Of a stretch of DNA of 64,000 nucleotides, positions 9,023 to 18,241 are shown in pieces. The DNA is from Vibrio porteresiae DSM 19223. GTDB taxonomy: Bacteria > Pseudomonadota > Gammaproteobacteria > Enterobacterales > Vibrionaceae. Position 1 is the stretch's first letter, and the number at the start of each line of letters is the position of its first letter. The stretch spans positions 682,001-746,000 of the forward strand of contig NZ_AP024896.1 of the NCBI RefSeq assembly GCF_024347055.1, in the 5' to 3' direction. Position numbers and translations under genes: made by a program. The notes beneath the pieces are model-generated. The model did no database searches. It saw only the letters and a program-made list of their open reading frames with translations, and was not told where the DNA came from.

Positions 9023-10105
9023 ATGGCTGCGTATATTTTTCGTCGTTTATTGCTGGTGATCCCAACATTGTGGGCGATCATCACCATTAACTTTTTTATC
9101 ATTCAAGTTGCTCCGGGGGGCCCAGTAGAACAAGCCATTGCACAAATCCAAGGGCAAAGTAACGGTACAATGGAGCGCTTTACTGGCGGTGGTCAGGAAG
9201 TTGCTCCAAGTAATGAAGCCAAACCATCGGGTTACAAAGGCTCACGCGGTTTAGACCCTGAAGTGGTTGAGTCAATCAAAAAGCAATTTGGTTTTGATAA
9301 GCCGATTTTAGAGCGCTATACCGACATGCTCAAAAACTACGTGACGTTTCATTTTGGTGAGAGTCTGTTTCGTGGTGGCAACGTGATTGATTTGATTAAA
9401 GAGCGCTTACCTGTCTCTATTTCTTTGGGGCTATGGAGCACGTTAATCATCTATTTTGTGTCGATTCCTTTGGGGATCACCAAAGCGATTCATCACGGCT
9501 CGCGATTCGATGTTTGGTCGAGCGCCTTGGTGATCGTTGGCTATGCAATCCCTGGTTTCTTATTCGCCATCATTTTGATCATTCTGTTTGCCAGCGGTAA
9601 CTATTTCGATTGGTTCCCACTGCGCGGTCTGGTTTCGGATAATTTCGCTCAAATGACCTGGTATCAGAAAATAGGTGACTATTTCTGGCATATGGCCCTG
9701 CCGATTGTGGCGATGGTCATTGGCGGTTTTGCCACGTTAAGCATGCTGACCAAAAACTCATTTTTGGACGAAATCAATAAGCAGTATGTGGTCACCGCTC
9801 GTGCTAAAGGGTTGGATGAAGGTGCTATTTTATACAAGCATGTGTTTCGTAATGCCATGTTGATCATCATCGCGGGTTTCCCAGCGGCGTTTATCAGTAT
9901 TTTCTTTACCGGTTCAATGCTGATTGAAGTGATGTTCTCCCTTGATGGCATTGGTCTACTGGGATTTGAGGCGACCATTCAACGTGATTATCCACTGGTA
10001 TTTAGCTCGCTCTACATCATGACTTTATTGGGTTTGATACTCAGCATTATTTCGGACCTCACTTATATGTGGGTCGATCCGCGCATTGATTTTGAGGCTC
10101 GCTAA
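9023..10105 (+). CDS. yejB: Peptide ABC transporter permease YejB
   Basis: A 360-residue inner-membrane permease of the DppB/OppB type. It has an N-terminal membrane helix ([25 protein letters not shown]), a long periplasmic insertion as in YejB, five further helices and the EAA cytoplasmic loop ([22 protein letters not shown]) that contacts the ATPase. The start has AGGGGA at good spacing. Its TAA overlaps the yejE ATG by one base (TAATG), pointing to translational coupling. Confidence 0.94.
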   Translation: MAAYIFRRLLLVIPTLWAIITINFFIIQVAPGGPVEQAIAQIQGQSNGTMERFTGGGQEVAPSNEAKPSGYKGSRGLDPEVVESIKKQFGFDKPILERYTDMLKNYVTFHFGESLFRGGNVIDLIKERLPVSISLGLWSTLIIYFVSIPLGITKAIHHGSRFDVWSSALVIVGYAIPGFLFAIILIILFASGNYFDWFPLRGLVSDNFAQMTWYQKIGDYFWHMALPIVAMVIGGFATLSMLTKNSFLDEINKQYVVTARAKGLDEGAILYKHVFRNAMLIIIAGFPAAFISIFFTGSMLIEVMFSLDGIGLLGFEATIQRDYPLVFSSLYIMTLLGLILSIISDLTYMWVDPRIDFEAR

Positions 10106-11145
10106 TGGCTTTCTTTAAACACTCTCGTCCTAACCCGTTGAACGTAGCGCGCTGGCAGCGTTTTAAATCCAATCGCCGCGGCTGGTGGTCAATGTGGATT
10201 TTTGCTTTGTTGTTTGTACTCAGCCTGTTTGCTGAAGTGATTGCCAACGACAAACCACTGCTGGTTTCTTATCAGCATGAATGGTATTTCCCTGTTGCCA
10301 ATATGTACCCAGAAACGACCTTTGGTGGGGAATTTTTGACCGAAACGGACTATTCCGATCCTTATGTTAAACAACTGATTGAAAAAGATGGCTATATGGT
10401 TTGGCCGCCGATTCATTTTAGTTACGACACCATCAACTATAACTTGGTGGGGAGTGTGCCTTCTGCGCCCGATCATACTAATTTGTTGGGCACGGACGAT
10501 AAGGGCAGGGATGTACTGGCGCGCATCATTTACGGTTTCCGTATCTCAGTATTGTTTGGCTTTGTATTAACGGTGATCTCATCGGTGATTGGTGTATTTG
10601 TCGGGGCGACGCAAGGTTATTACGGTGGCTGGATTGACCTTATCGGGCAGCGTTTTATCGAAGTCTGGTCCGGTATGCCGACCCTATTTTTGCTGATCAT
10701 TTTATCGAGCTTTGTTGAGCCGAACTTTTGGTGGCTGCTTGGCATTATGGTGCTGTTTAGTTGGATGAGTTTAGTCGGGGTAGTTCGCGCAGAATTTTTG
10801 CGGGGACGTAACTTTGACTATGTGCGAGCTGCGCAGGCGATGGGCGTCAGTGACGGTCGGATTATGCTGCGTCACATGCTGCCAAATGCCATGGTGGCAT
10901 CGCTGACTATGATGCCATTCATCCTGTCTGGTTCAGTGACCACTCTGACCTCTTTGGACTTCTTAGGGTTTGGTCTGCCTGTTGGTTCTCCTTCATTAGG
11001 TGAACTGCTGGCGCAGGGTAAAGCCAACTTGCAAGCACCCTGGCTTGGCATTTCTGCATTTGTGGTGTTATCCATGATGTTGACCTTACTCGTGTTTGTC
11101 GGTGAAGCGGTACGCGACGCCTTTGACCCACATCTACAACGGTGA
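10105..11145 (+). CDS. yejE: Peptide ABC transporter permease YejE
   Basis: A 346-residue DppC/OppC-type permease. It has an N-terminal cytoplasmic stretch with NRRGWWSMWIF leading into helix 1, a periplasmic segment including NLLGTDDKGRDVLARI (the OppC_N signature), and the EAA loop VRAAQAMGVSDGRIMLRHMLPNA. It pairs with YejB to form the channel. yejF begins 7 bp after its stop. Confidence 0.94.
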   Translation: MAFFKHSRPNPLNVARWQRFKSNRRGWWSMWIFALLFVLSLFAEVIANDKPLLVSYQHEWYFPVANMYPETTFGGEFLTETDYSDPYVKQLIEKDGYMVWPPIHFSYDTINYNLVGSVPSAPDHTNLLGTDDKGRDVLARIIYGFRISVLFGFVLTVISSVIGVFVGATQGYYGGWIDLIGQRFIEVWSGMPTLFLLIILSSFVEPNFWWLLGIMVLFSWMSLVGVVRAEFLRGRNFDYVRAAQAMGVSDGRIMLRHMLPNAMVASLTMMPFILSGSVTTLTSLDFLGFGLPVGSPSLGELLAQGKANLQAPWLGISAFVVLSMMLTLLVFVGEAVRDAFDPHLQR

Positions 11146-11152
11146 TTTTGAT

Positions 11153-12745
11153 ATGAATGACGCATTACTAACCATAGATAAATTATCGGTAGGGTTTGGC
11201 CGCGCACAGAGCGTGGAAACCGTGACATATAACGTCTCATTGAACATTAAAAAAGGGGAAACCCTCGCCTTAGTGGGCGAAAGTGGTTCGGGAAAATCGG
11301 TCACTGCGAACGCCATCCTAAAACTGCTACCGCGAGGTTCAGCCCATTATCAAACTGGCAAAATTGTGTTTGATGGTGTTGATACTCTGCAATGCAGTGA
11401 GCGGGAGTTACGAGGTATTCGTGGTGGCCGCATTGGTATGATCTTCCAAGAGCCAATGGTCTCATTGAATCCACTGCATAAAGTGGGTAAGCAGTTAGTG
11501 GAAACCTTAGCGGTACATCGCGGGATGCGGGACAATAAAGCGCGTTCATTAGCGATTGAATGGCTCGGGAAAGTGGGAATTCGCCAGCCTGAGCAAAAAA
11601 TTGATGCGTATCCTCACGAGCTTTCTGGGGGGGAGCGCCAACGTGTCATGATTGCGATGGCGTTAATCAATGAACCGGAATTGCTGATTGCCGATGAGCC
11701 AACTACGGCGCTGGATGTGTCGGTACAATCGCAGATCCTCGATTTGCTGAAAGAGCTGCAACAAGAGCTCGGTATGGCGATGCTGTTTATCACTCACGAT
11801 TTAAGTATCGTGCGTCGCATTGCTGACCGAGTGGCGGTGATGCAGCATGGTCATTTGATTGAAACCAATGAGTGCCAAGCGCTGTTTAATAATCCACAGC
11901 ACCCTTACACGCGCAAATTGATCGATTCAGACCCGAAAGGTTTGCCAGTGACGGTAAGTGAAGATGAGCCGGTGTTAGTGGGAACACAGGGGCTGAAAGT
12001 CTGGTTTCCGATCAAAGGTGGTCTGCTTAAACGCACCAAAGATCACGTTAAGGCCGTTACTGACATGAGTTTTGCCCTTAAGAAAGGCCATACGATTGGG
12101 TTAGTGGGCGAGAGTGGTTCTGGTAAATCCACCACCGGTATGGCGATTTTGCAATTGGTCAAATCTCAAGGCTCGATTCAGTTTGATGGGCATGAGCTGC
12201 AAGGATTAGAACGCAAAACGATGCTGCCTTATCGCAGTAAAATGCAGGTGGTGTTTCAAGACCCGTTCTCAGCATTGAACCCTAGGATGTCGGTTGCGCA
12301 GGTGATTGGCGAAGGGCTTAGAGTGCATACCGACCTAGATGAGGAGGGTATTGACCAAGCAATCTGCTCAGTGATGCGTGAAGTCGACCTTGACCCAGAA
12401 ACGCGTTTTCGTTTTCCCAATGAATTTTCTGGTGGGCAGCGTCAACGTATTGCGATTGCCCGGGCGCTAGTGTTAAAGCCGCAGTTTATTTTGCTCGATG
12501 AACCCACATCGTCTTTAGACCGTACCGTGCAAGCCCAAGTGTTGGATTTGCTAAAATCGCTGCAAGAAAAACATGGTTTAACCTATCTGTTTATTAGCCA
12601 TGATCTCAATGTGGTGCGCTCTTTGTGTCATTACACCATAGTGATGCGCCAAGGTGAGATTGTAGAGCAAGGCGATACGCAGCAGTTGTTTGCTCAACCG
12701 CAAAATCCGTACACTCAAGAGTTGGTTCGTCTCTCTTCCTTCTAA
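11153..12745 (+). CDS. yejF: Peptide ABC transporter ATP-binding protein YejF (two fused ATPase domains)
   Basis: 530 residues from ATG 11153; the longer ORF from 11096 runs into yejE and is unlikely. Two complete ABC domains are present. Each has Walker A GESGSGKS, an ABC signature (LSGGERQRV in the first, FSGGQRQRI in the second), Walker B (LLIADEPTTALD, ILLDEPTSSLD) and a switch His (FITHD, FISHD). The fused layout is diagnostic of YejF as opposed to separate DppD/DppF. A terminator follows. Confidence 0.94.
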   Translation: MNDALLTIDKLSVGFGRAQSVETVTYNVSLNIKKGETLALVGESGSGKSVTANAILKLLPRGSAHYQTGKIVFDGVDTLQCSERELRGIRGGRIGMIFQEPMVSLNPLHKVGKQLVETLAVHRGMRDNKARSLAIEWLGKVGIRQPEQKIDAYPHELSGGERQRVMIAMALINEPELLIADEPTTALDVSVQSQILDLLKELQQELGMAMLFITHDLSIVRRIADRVAVMQHGHLIETNECQALFNNPQHPYTRKLIDSDPKGLPVTVSEDEPVLVGTQGLKVWFPIKGGLLKRTKDHVKAVTDMSFALKKGHTIGLVGESGSGKSTTGMAILQLVKSQGSIQFDGHELQGLERKTMLPYRSKMQVVFQDPFSALNPRMSVAQVIGEGLRVHTDLDEEGIDQAICSVMREVDLDPETRFRFPNEFSGGQRQRIAIARALVLKPQFILLDEPTSSLDRTVQAQVLDLLKSLQEKHGLTYLFISHDLNVVRSLCHYTIVMRQGEIVEQGDTQQLFAQPQNPYTQELVRLSSF

Positions 12746-12746
12746 C

Positions 12747-12803
12747 CTTGAGTGTTAACTCAAGATAATAAAACGGCGCAGTGACTATCACTGCGCCGTT
12801 TTT
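12747..12803. terminator. Bidirectional terminator after yejF, with an extra small palindrome
   Basis: CTTGAGT/ACTCAAG (12747-12764) forms a short hairpin. The main stem is AAAACGGCGCAGTGA with TCACTGCGCCGTTTT (12770-12802), flanked by A- and T-runs. It can serve both yejF and the convergent MFS gene. Confidence 0.85.
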
Positions 12804-12852
12804 ATTCGTTATGGGTCATTTGTAAATCGCCACTCTCTAAATGAAGCGAGAT

Positions 12853-14091
12853 TTATTCAGAAGACCGCTCATCACGTACCAACTTTTCACGTTTGCGAAT
12901 CGATGGGAACCACACCATCCATAATCCGACCACAACAATTGTGCCGATGCCCCCAATCAGGGCAGCGTTAACTGCACCTACTGCCGCCGCCAATATACCA
13001 GATTCAAACTCACCTAATTGATTGGATGTGTTGATAAAAATTGAGTTCACAGCACCCACGCGGCCACGCATTTCATCGGGTGTTTCGATTTGCACCAGCG
13101 TACTACGAATCACCATACTGATCATATCTAAAGCACCAAGTACAAACAGCGCGGCGAGGGATAACCATAGATTCGCCGACAGAGCAAAGACAATGGTCGC
13201 CAAACCAAAGCCTGCTACCGAAGCAAACATCACCATCCCAACTCGTCGATTTAACGTGTATTTTGCTAAATAGAACGACATCAATAGGGCACCCACAGCC
13301 GGTGCCGCGCGCAATAAGCCAAGGCCCCAAGCCTCTGTGTGCAAAATGTCACGAGCAAAAATAGGCAAGAGCGCCGTTGCGCCGCCGAGCAAAACCGCGA
13401 AGAGGTCTAAGGATAAGACGCCCAGAATGATTTTCTCTTTGCGAATAAACGCCACACCAGAGAACAGTCGCTCCATGTTCATCGGTACTCGCTTCGGTGG
13501 CGCATATTGATACTTCAAACTTGCCATTAATATCACCGAAATGAGGGTCATTACGGCGGTAATAGCGTAAACATAACTTGGCCCAAGCAAATATAAGAAT
13601 CCACCGAGCGCTGGTCCAATAATGCTGGCGGCTTGACCGCCAGAACCATTAATTGCTAACGCTCGGGGTAAAATGGCTTCTGGAACCAGTGCAGGGACAA
13701 TGGCGCGACCTGATGGGTTTTCAAAGGTACGAAATACGCTGATGATGCCGATAAAGGTCAGTATCGCCGCTTCATTTAACCAGCCAGCAAAACTTAATCC
13801 GGCAAGAGCGACTAGTGCAATCCACTCAAAGAACTGACAGACCACCACCACGTTGCGGCGATGAAATTGATCGGCAATGTGACCTGCGGGTAAGGCTAAC
13901 AGCACGGCGGGCACAAATTGAATTAAACCAATAAGGCCCAAATTAAGCGCTGAGTGGGTCATATCATAGATTTGCCAGCCCACAGCAACGGAGACCATTT
14001 GAAAAGCAAATCCGCTCGCAACGCGAGAAAGCCAGAAATGGAAGAAAGCCGGATAGTGGCGCAATTTAAGTGAAGCGTGCTCGTTGGTCAT
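12853..14091 (-). CDS. MFS transporter, EntS-like (MFS_3 group)
   Basis: A 412-residue, 12-helix major facilitator. The N-terminal FWLSRVASGFAFQMVSVAVGWQIYD helix, the GHIADQFHRRNVVV loop A motif and the AIVPALVPEAILPRALAINGSGGQAASIIGPALGG segment are typical of the enterobactin-exporter-like MFS_3 family. Substrate prediction is weak: these proteins export siderophores or drugs, and the viuB gene 6 kb away is not an operon partner. The gene is monocistronic and convergent with yejF. Confidence 0.85.
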   Translation of the reverse strand: MTNEHASLKLRHYPAFFHFWLSRVASGFAFQMVSVAVGWQIYDMTHSALNLGLIGLIQFVPAVLLALPAGHIADQFHRRNVVVVCQFFEWIALVALAGLSFAGWLNEAAILTFIGIISVFRTFENPSGRAIVPALVPEAILPRALAINGSGGQAASIIGPALGGFLYLLGPSYVYAITAVMTLISVILMASLKYQYAPPKRVPMNMERLFSGVAFIRKEKIILGVLSLDLFAVLLGGATALLPIFARDILHTEAWGLGLLRAAPAVGALLMSFYLAKYTLNRRVGMVMFASVAGFGLATIVFALSANLWLSLAALFVLGALDMISMVIRSTLVQIETPDEMRGRVGAVNSIFINTSNQLGEFESGILAAAVGAVNAALIGGIGTIVVVGLWMVWFPSIRKREKLVRDERSSE

Positions 14092-14672
14092 AGGTTGTGT
14101 CGATACTCATTATCCGTTGATTGCGCTATTGATAGCGGTTGTTGCTTCAATAAATACGCTAGAGAGGCATACGTTAACTTTTTATGGTTCGTCATTGGTG
14201 CAAAAAAGGGCGCGAATGAACCATAGTGTTATTTCCAAGATAGAACCCGACAGATGGCAAAACAGAGGTTATAGAGGGTTCTTGGCGAGAAAAGTGTGCG
14301 AATCTCGCTTTAATTGCATTGCTGATGACCTAAGTACGTTGGTCAGCAGCAATGTGGGAAAGTGCGTTGAGGTTACCTTGGTTTAATTGTTCGCTCAAGC
14401 TTGTTAAATCCTTATTTATCTTGAGAGATTAGCGATTATTCATTTGATTTTGTGACTTTGCTGCTTGTAATCGTTGACATTCGCTTGGAAAGCAATAAAC
14501 CGGTTGTCATTTCAAATCATTCATTTAGAATGCACCAATGCGCTCGGGCAGGTACATCCGTATTTGTGCCTAAACGAGTACATAACAACAGTTTCGTGTG
14601 CGTAAAAATGCTAACGCACTCAATTCATAAACAAGTGTTGCTTGGTGTGCAACACCACTGTAAGGACATAAA
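14092..14672. other. 581-bp intergenic region with thrS leader
   Basis: I find no convincing gene here. An ORF of 100 codons from 14084 has no family features. The 3' part carries the structured thrS leader listed separately. The 5' part must hold the promoter of the divergent MFS gene. Confidence 0.6.
14551..14666 (+). promoter_or_regulatory. Candidate ThrRS autoregulatory operator in the thrS leader
   Basis: Three hairpins precede the ribosome site TAAGGA (14661-14666). GGTACA/TGTGCC (14551-14556 with 14565-14570) has an eight-base loop containing CGT, the Thr anticodon triplet. GTGCGT/ACGCAC (14598-14603 with 14614-14619) and GTGTTG/CAACAC (14635-14640 with 14650-14655) follow. In E. coli, ThrRS represses thrS translation by binding tRNA-Thr-like arms in the leader, one with a CGU loop. 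The parallel here is my inference. Confidence 0.45.
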
Positions 14673-16601
14673 ATGCCTACTATTACTCTTCCTGACGGCA
14701 GTCAGCGTCATTTTGACAATCCCGTTTCTACTCTAGAAGTTGCTCAATCTATCGGTCCTGGTCTTGCAAAAGCAACCATCGCTGGTCGTGTGAATGGCAA
14801 CCGTGTTGATGCTTGCGATCTTATTGAAGAAGATGCCAGCCTAGAAATCATCACCACGAAAGATGAAGTAGACGGTTTGGAAATCGTTCGCCACTCATGT
14901 GCGCACTTATTGGGCCATGCTCTTAAACAGCTATACCCAAATGCGAAAATGGCAATCGGTCCAACCATCGACAGCGGTTTTTACTACGATATCGATTTAG
15001 ACCATTCTCTATCTCAAGAAGATTTGGAAACGATCGAAGCTCGCATGCTTGAGCTAGCAAAAACCAAATACGAAGTTGTCAAAAAGAAAGTCAGCTGGCA
15101 GGAAGCGCGCGATACATTTGAATCACGCGGCGAACCCTACAAAATGGAAATTCTTGATGAGAACGTAGCTCGTGACGACCGTCCCGGCTTGTACCATCAC
15201 CAAGAATACATTGACATGTGTCGTGGTCCACACGTACCAAACATGGGTTTCTGTCAAAACTTCAAACTGCTTAACGTAGCAGGTGCTTACTGGCGCGGAA
15301 ACAGCGACAATAAAATGTTGCAACGTATCTACGGTACTGCGTTCCACGATAAGAAAGCACTAAAAGCGCATTTGACTCGTTTAGAAGAAGCGGCAAAACG
15401 TGACCACCGTAAGATTGGTAAACAGCTAGACTTGTTCCACATGCAACAAGAAGCACCGGGTATGGTGTTCTGGCACCACAACGGTTGGAGCGTATTCCGC
15501 AGTCTAGAACAGTTTGTACGTTCTAAACTAACCGAGTACGATTACCAAGAAGTAAAAGGTCCTATGATCATGGATCGCGTTCTATGGGAACGTTCTGGTC
15601 ACTGGGATAAATACGCAGATGCAATGTTCACGACTTCTTCTGAAAACCGTGAATACGCGATCAAACCAATGAACTGTCCAGGTCACGTGCAGATCTTCAA
15701 CCAAGGTCTAAAATCGTACCGTGATTTGCCATTGCGTATGGCTGAGTTCGGTTCTTGTCACCGTAATGAACCATCAGGTTCACTACACGGTATTATGCGT
15801 GTTCGTGGCTTTACTCAAGATGATGCACACATCTTCTGTACTGAAGATCAAATTCAGCAAGAAGTGTCATCTTGTATTAAGATGGTGTACGACACATATA
15901 AAACCTTTGGTTTTGAGAACATCGCTGTTAAACTATCGACTCGTCCTGAAAAACGCGTCGGTAGCGACGAAATCTGGGATAAATCTGAAGCAGACTTGAT
16001 CACTTCTTTGAATACTCTGGAAATTCCATTTGAGATTCAAGAAGGCGAGGGTGCTTTCTATGGTCCTAAGATCGAATTCACACTGTTCGACTGTATTGGT
16101 CGTGCATGGCAGTGTGGTACGGTTCAATTGGACTTCAACCTACCAAGTCGACTAGGTGCGACTTATGTAGGCGAAAATAATGAACGTGTTGTTCCTGTAA
16201 TGATTCACCGTGCGATTCTGGGTTCTATTGAACGCTTTATCGGTATTCTTATTGAAGAATACGCTGGCTTCTTCCCAACTTGGTTGGCGCCAGAACAAGC
16301 AGTTGTAGTGAACATTACCGATAAACAAGCTGATTATGCTCAAGAAGTGGCTCAAAAACTACAAAAATGTGGTATTCGTGCAAAAGCGGACTTGAGAAAT
16401 GAGAAAATTGGCTTTAAAATTCGCGAACACACTTTGAAGCGTGTTCCGTACATGCTGGTTTGCGGTGACCAAGAAATGGAAGCCGGTGAAATCGCAGTAC
16501 GTACTCGTAAAGGTAAGGATCTCGGTAAATTTAAATTGGATGATTTCATTGAGCATATCCAATCTGAGATTGCTAGCCGTAAGCTTAATCTGGAGGAATA
16601 A
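14673..16601 (+). CDS. thrS: Threonyl-tRNA synthetase
   Basis: A 642-residue class II synthetase, the same length as E. coli ThrRS. It has an N-terminal TGS domain ([19 protein letters not shown]), an editing domain with [10 protein letters not shown] and the [10 protein letters not shown] zinc/editing region, a catalytic core with the motif 2 loop [21 protein letters not shown] and motif 3 [21 protein letters not shown], and a C-terminal anticodon-binding domain. It charges tRNA-Thr in the cytoplasm. It leads the thrS-infC-rpmI-rplT block; its terminal codons contain the infC ribosome site. Confidence 0.98.
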   Translation: MPTITLPDGSQRHFDNPVSTLEVAQSIGPGLAKATIAGRVNGNRVDACDLIEEDASLEIITTKDEVDGLEIVRHSCAHLLGHALKQLYPNAKMAIGPTIDSGFYYDIDLDHSLSQEDLETIEARMLELAKTKYEVVKKKVSWQEARDTFESRGEPYKMEILDENVARDDRPGLYHHQEYIDMCRGPHVPNMGFCQNFKLLNVAGAYWRGNSDNKMLQRIYGTAFHDKKALKAHLTRLEEAAKRDHRKIGKQLDLFHMQQEAPGMVFWHHNGWSVFRSLEQFVRSKLTEYDYQEVKGPMIMDRVLWERSGHWDKYADAMFTTSSENREYAIKPMNCPGHVQIFNQGLKSYRDLPLRMAEFGSCHRNEPSGSLHGIMRVRGFTQDDAHIFCTEDQIQQEVSSCIKMVYDTYKTFGFENIAVKLSTRPEKRVGSDEIWDKSEADLITSLNTLEIPFEIQEGEGAFYGPKIEFTLFDCIGRAWQCGTVQLDFNLPSRLGATYVGENNERVVPVMIHRAILGSIERFIGILIEEYAGFFPTWLAPEQAVVVNITDKQADYAQEVAQKLQKCGIRAKADLRNEKIGFKIREHTLKRVPYMLVCGDQEMEAGEIAVRTRKGKDLGKFKLDDFIEHIQSEIASRKLNLEE

Positions 16602-16604
16602 ACT

Positions 16605-17156
16605 ATTAAAGGCGGAAGACGTGGCCAAGTGCCGGCCAAACAAAACCAGCACCGTTTAAACGGTGAAATTCGTGGCGTTCGTGAAGTTCGTTTGACTGGC
16701 GTTGACGGTGAATCTGTTGGTATTGTATCGATTCAAGAAGCACTAGCTGCTGCAGATGAAGCTGGTTTGGATCTCGTAGAGATCAGCCCTAACGCCGAGC
16801 CACCAGTCTGTCGTGTGATGGACTACGGCAAGTTCCTCTTTGAGAAGAGCAAGGCTACAAAAGAGCAGAAGAAAAAGCAAAAACAGGTCCAGATCAAGGA
16901 AATTAAATTCCGTCCTGGAACTGATATAGGTGACTATCAGGTAAAACTACGCAACCTGTTACGTTTCCTTGAAGAAGGCAACAAAGTGAAAGTTACTATT
17001 CGCTTCCGTGGCCGAGAAATGGCTCACCAAGACATCGGTGTAGACGTTCTTCATCGTTTGAAAGAAGATACCGCTGATTATGCAGCAGTAGAATCTTTCC
17101 CGACGAAGATTGAAGGTCGCCAGATGATCATGGTTCTAGCCCCTAAGAAGAAGTAA
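16605..17156 (+). CDS. infC: Translation initiation factor IF-3 (ATT start)
   Basis: IF-3 of 183 residues beginning with ATT at 16605, 3 bases after the thrS stop, with TGGAGGA (16591-16597) correctly spaced. The N-terminus reads (M)[22 protein letters not shown], which matches the family; a GTG start at 16629 would lose conserved residues and has no ribosome site. The N domain, lysine-rich linker ([23 protein letters not shown]) and C domain are all intact. The AUU start is the classic device by which IF-3 represses its own synthesis. Confidence 0.96.
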   Translation: MKGGRRGQVPAKQNQHRLNGEIRGVREVRLTGVDGESVGIVSIQEALAAADEAGLDLVEISPNAEPPVCRVMDYGKFLFEKSKATKEQKKKQKQVQIKEIKFRPGTDIGDYQVKLRNLLRFLEEGNKVKVTIRFRGREMAHQDIGVDVLHRLKEDTADYAAVESFPTKIEGRQMIMVLAPKKK

Positions 17157-17210
17157 TTAACGGCATTCGCAAGTAATTAAGCTGGCCGTTTTAAGCGGCC
17201 AGTTTTAATT
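17151..17210 (+). terminator. Terminator-like hairpin with alternative pairing between infC and rpmI
   Basis: CTGGCCG (17182-17188) pairs with CGGCCAG (17196-17202), followed by TTTTAATT. AACGGC (17159-17164) can instead pair with GCCGTT (17185-17190), which overlaps the 5' arm, so the two structures exclude each other. A 10-base direct repeat AAGTAATTAA occurs at 17151 and 17171. In enterobacteria L20 represses rpmI-rplT through RNA in this region. Confidence 0.6.
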
Positions 17211-17260
17211 CGCCTTAATTACTATTGTTATTTAACTACTACAATGCGGAGTTATTCATC

Positions 17261-17455
17261 ATGCCTAAGATGAAAAACAACAAAGGTGCTGCTAAGCGTT
17301 TCAAGAAAACTGCTGGTGGTTTTAAGTTCAAACACGCTACCAAACGTCACATCCTGACTAAGCGTACTACTAAGAACAAACGTCAACTACGTCCAAACTC
17401 AATTCTTCCAAAATGTGAAGTTGCGGGTATCGTTCGTTGTCTGCCATACGCTTAA
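17261..17455 (+). CDS. rpmI: 50S ribosomal protein L35
   Basis: 64 residues from ATG 17261 with GCGGAGT in front; the longer ORF from 17225 adds a non-family N-terminus. [20 protein letters not shown] and the end LPYA are characteristic of L35. It sits between infC and rplT in the conserved order. Confidence 0.97.
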   Translation: MPKMKNNKGAAKRFKKTAGGFKFKHATKRHILTKRTTKNKRQLRPNSILPKCEVAGIVRCLPYA

Positions 17456-17501
17456 TTTGTTTTTAGTTAGTTATTAATTCGTTTAGTTTAGGAGAAGCAT
17501 A

Positions 17502-17855
17502 ATGCCTCGCGTAAAACGTGGTGTACAAGCTCGTGCACGTCATAAGAAAGTTCTGAAACAAGCTAAAGGTTACTACGGTGCACGTTCACGTGTTTATCGT
17601 GTAGCTTTCCAAGCAGTTACTAAAGCTGGTCAATACGCTTACCGTGACCGTCGCGCTAAAAAACGTCAATTCCGTCAACTATGGATTGCTCGTATTAACG
17701 CTGCGTCTCGTCAAAATGGTCTATCTTACAGCCGTTTCATCAACGGTCTTAAGAAAGCATCTATCGAGATCGACCGTAAGATCCTTGCGGACATCGCGGT
17801 ATTCGACAAAGCTGCATTTGCAGTTCTAGTTGAAAAAGCGAAAGCTGCTCTTTAA
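17502..17855 (+). CDS. rplT: 50S ribosomal protein L20
   Basis: 117 residues, the usual L20 length, starting [28 protein letters not shown] behind TTTAGGAGAAGC. L20 is essential for early 50S assembly and represses its own operon by binding leader RNA. It is 46 bp downstream of rpmI and is followed by a strong terminator. Confidence 0.98.
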
Positions 17856-17880
17856 TTAGCAGTTTGCAGGTTTAAGATAA

Positions 17881-17904
17881 AGGAGAGCTTAGCTCTCCTT
17901 TTTT
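17881..17904 (+). terminator. Terminator of the thrS-infC-rpmI-rplT operon
   Basis: AGGAGAGCT and AGCTCTCCT form a perfect stem followed by TTTTTT. Confidence 0.9.
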
Positions 17905-18241
17905 CTTGTCTTGATTTCGCCTATAACGGTTCCCGTCCCAATCCCTTTCTACTCTGCAGCTCTCTATTTCCCTTGCTAGGAACATCTAAGCAGATATCTC
18001 ATCACTTCGGTTTTTTTTAGCTTCCTTACCAAAATAGGTTGCAAATGTTGATATGGTGTCCAAATTAATAAATGAAATAATGTTTCATTTTCTATTTGGT
18101 GGCAGATCACGTTTGGTGATTAGGCATTTTAATTCGCTTCTCCGTATAGTTTTTAAGTGTTGTGATGCATATGTGGTTGTTCAGTTTTTGTCAGCCATTA
18201 CGCACTAAACACGACCCAATAACGTGTAACGGAGAATAACG
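17905..18241. other. Intergenic region upstream of the GH43 gene
   Basis: About 340 bp without a gene. GCAGATCACG near 18102 matches one half of a CRP site, but the other half is poor, so I do not call an operator. The ribosome site AACGGAG (about 18229) belongs to the GH43 gene. Confidence 0.5.

Noticed and set aside
14084..14386. 100-codon ORF between the MFS gene and thrS
   Set aside because: No ribosome site, no family features, and it overlaps the start of the divergent MFS gene.
18098..18175. Possible CRP sites before the GH43 gene
   Set aside because: Each candidate has one good and one poor half; the match is much weaker than the site at 1212-1233.
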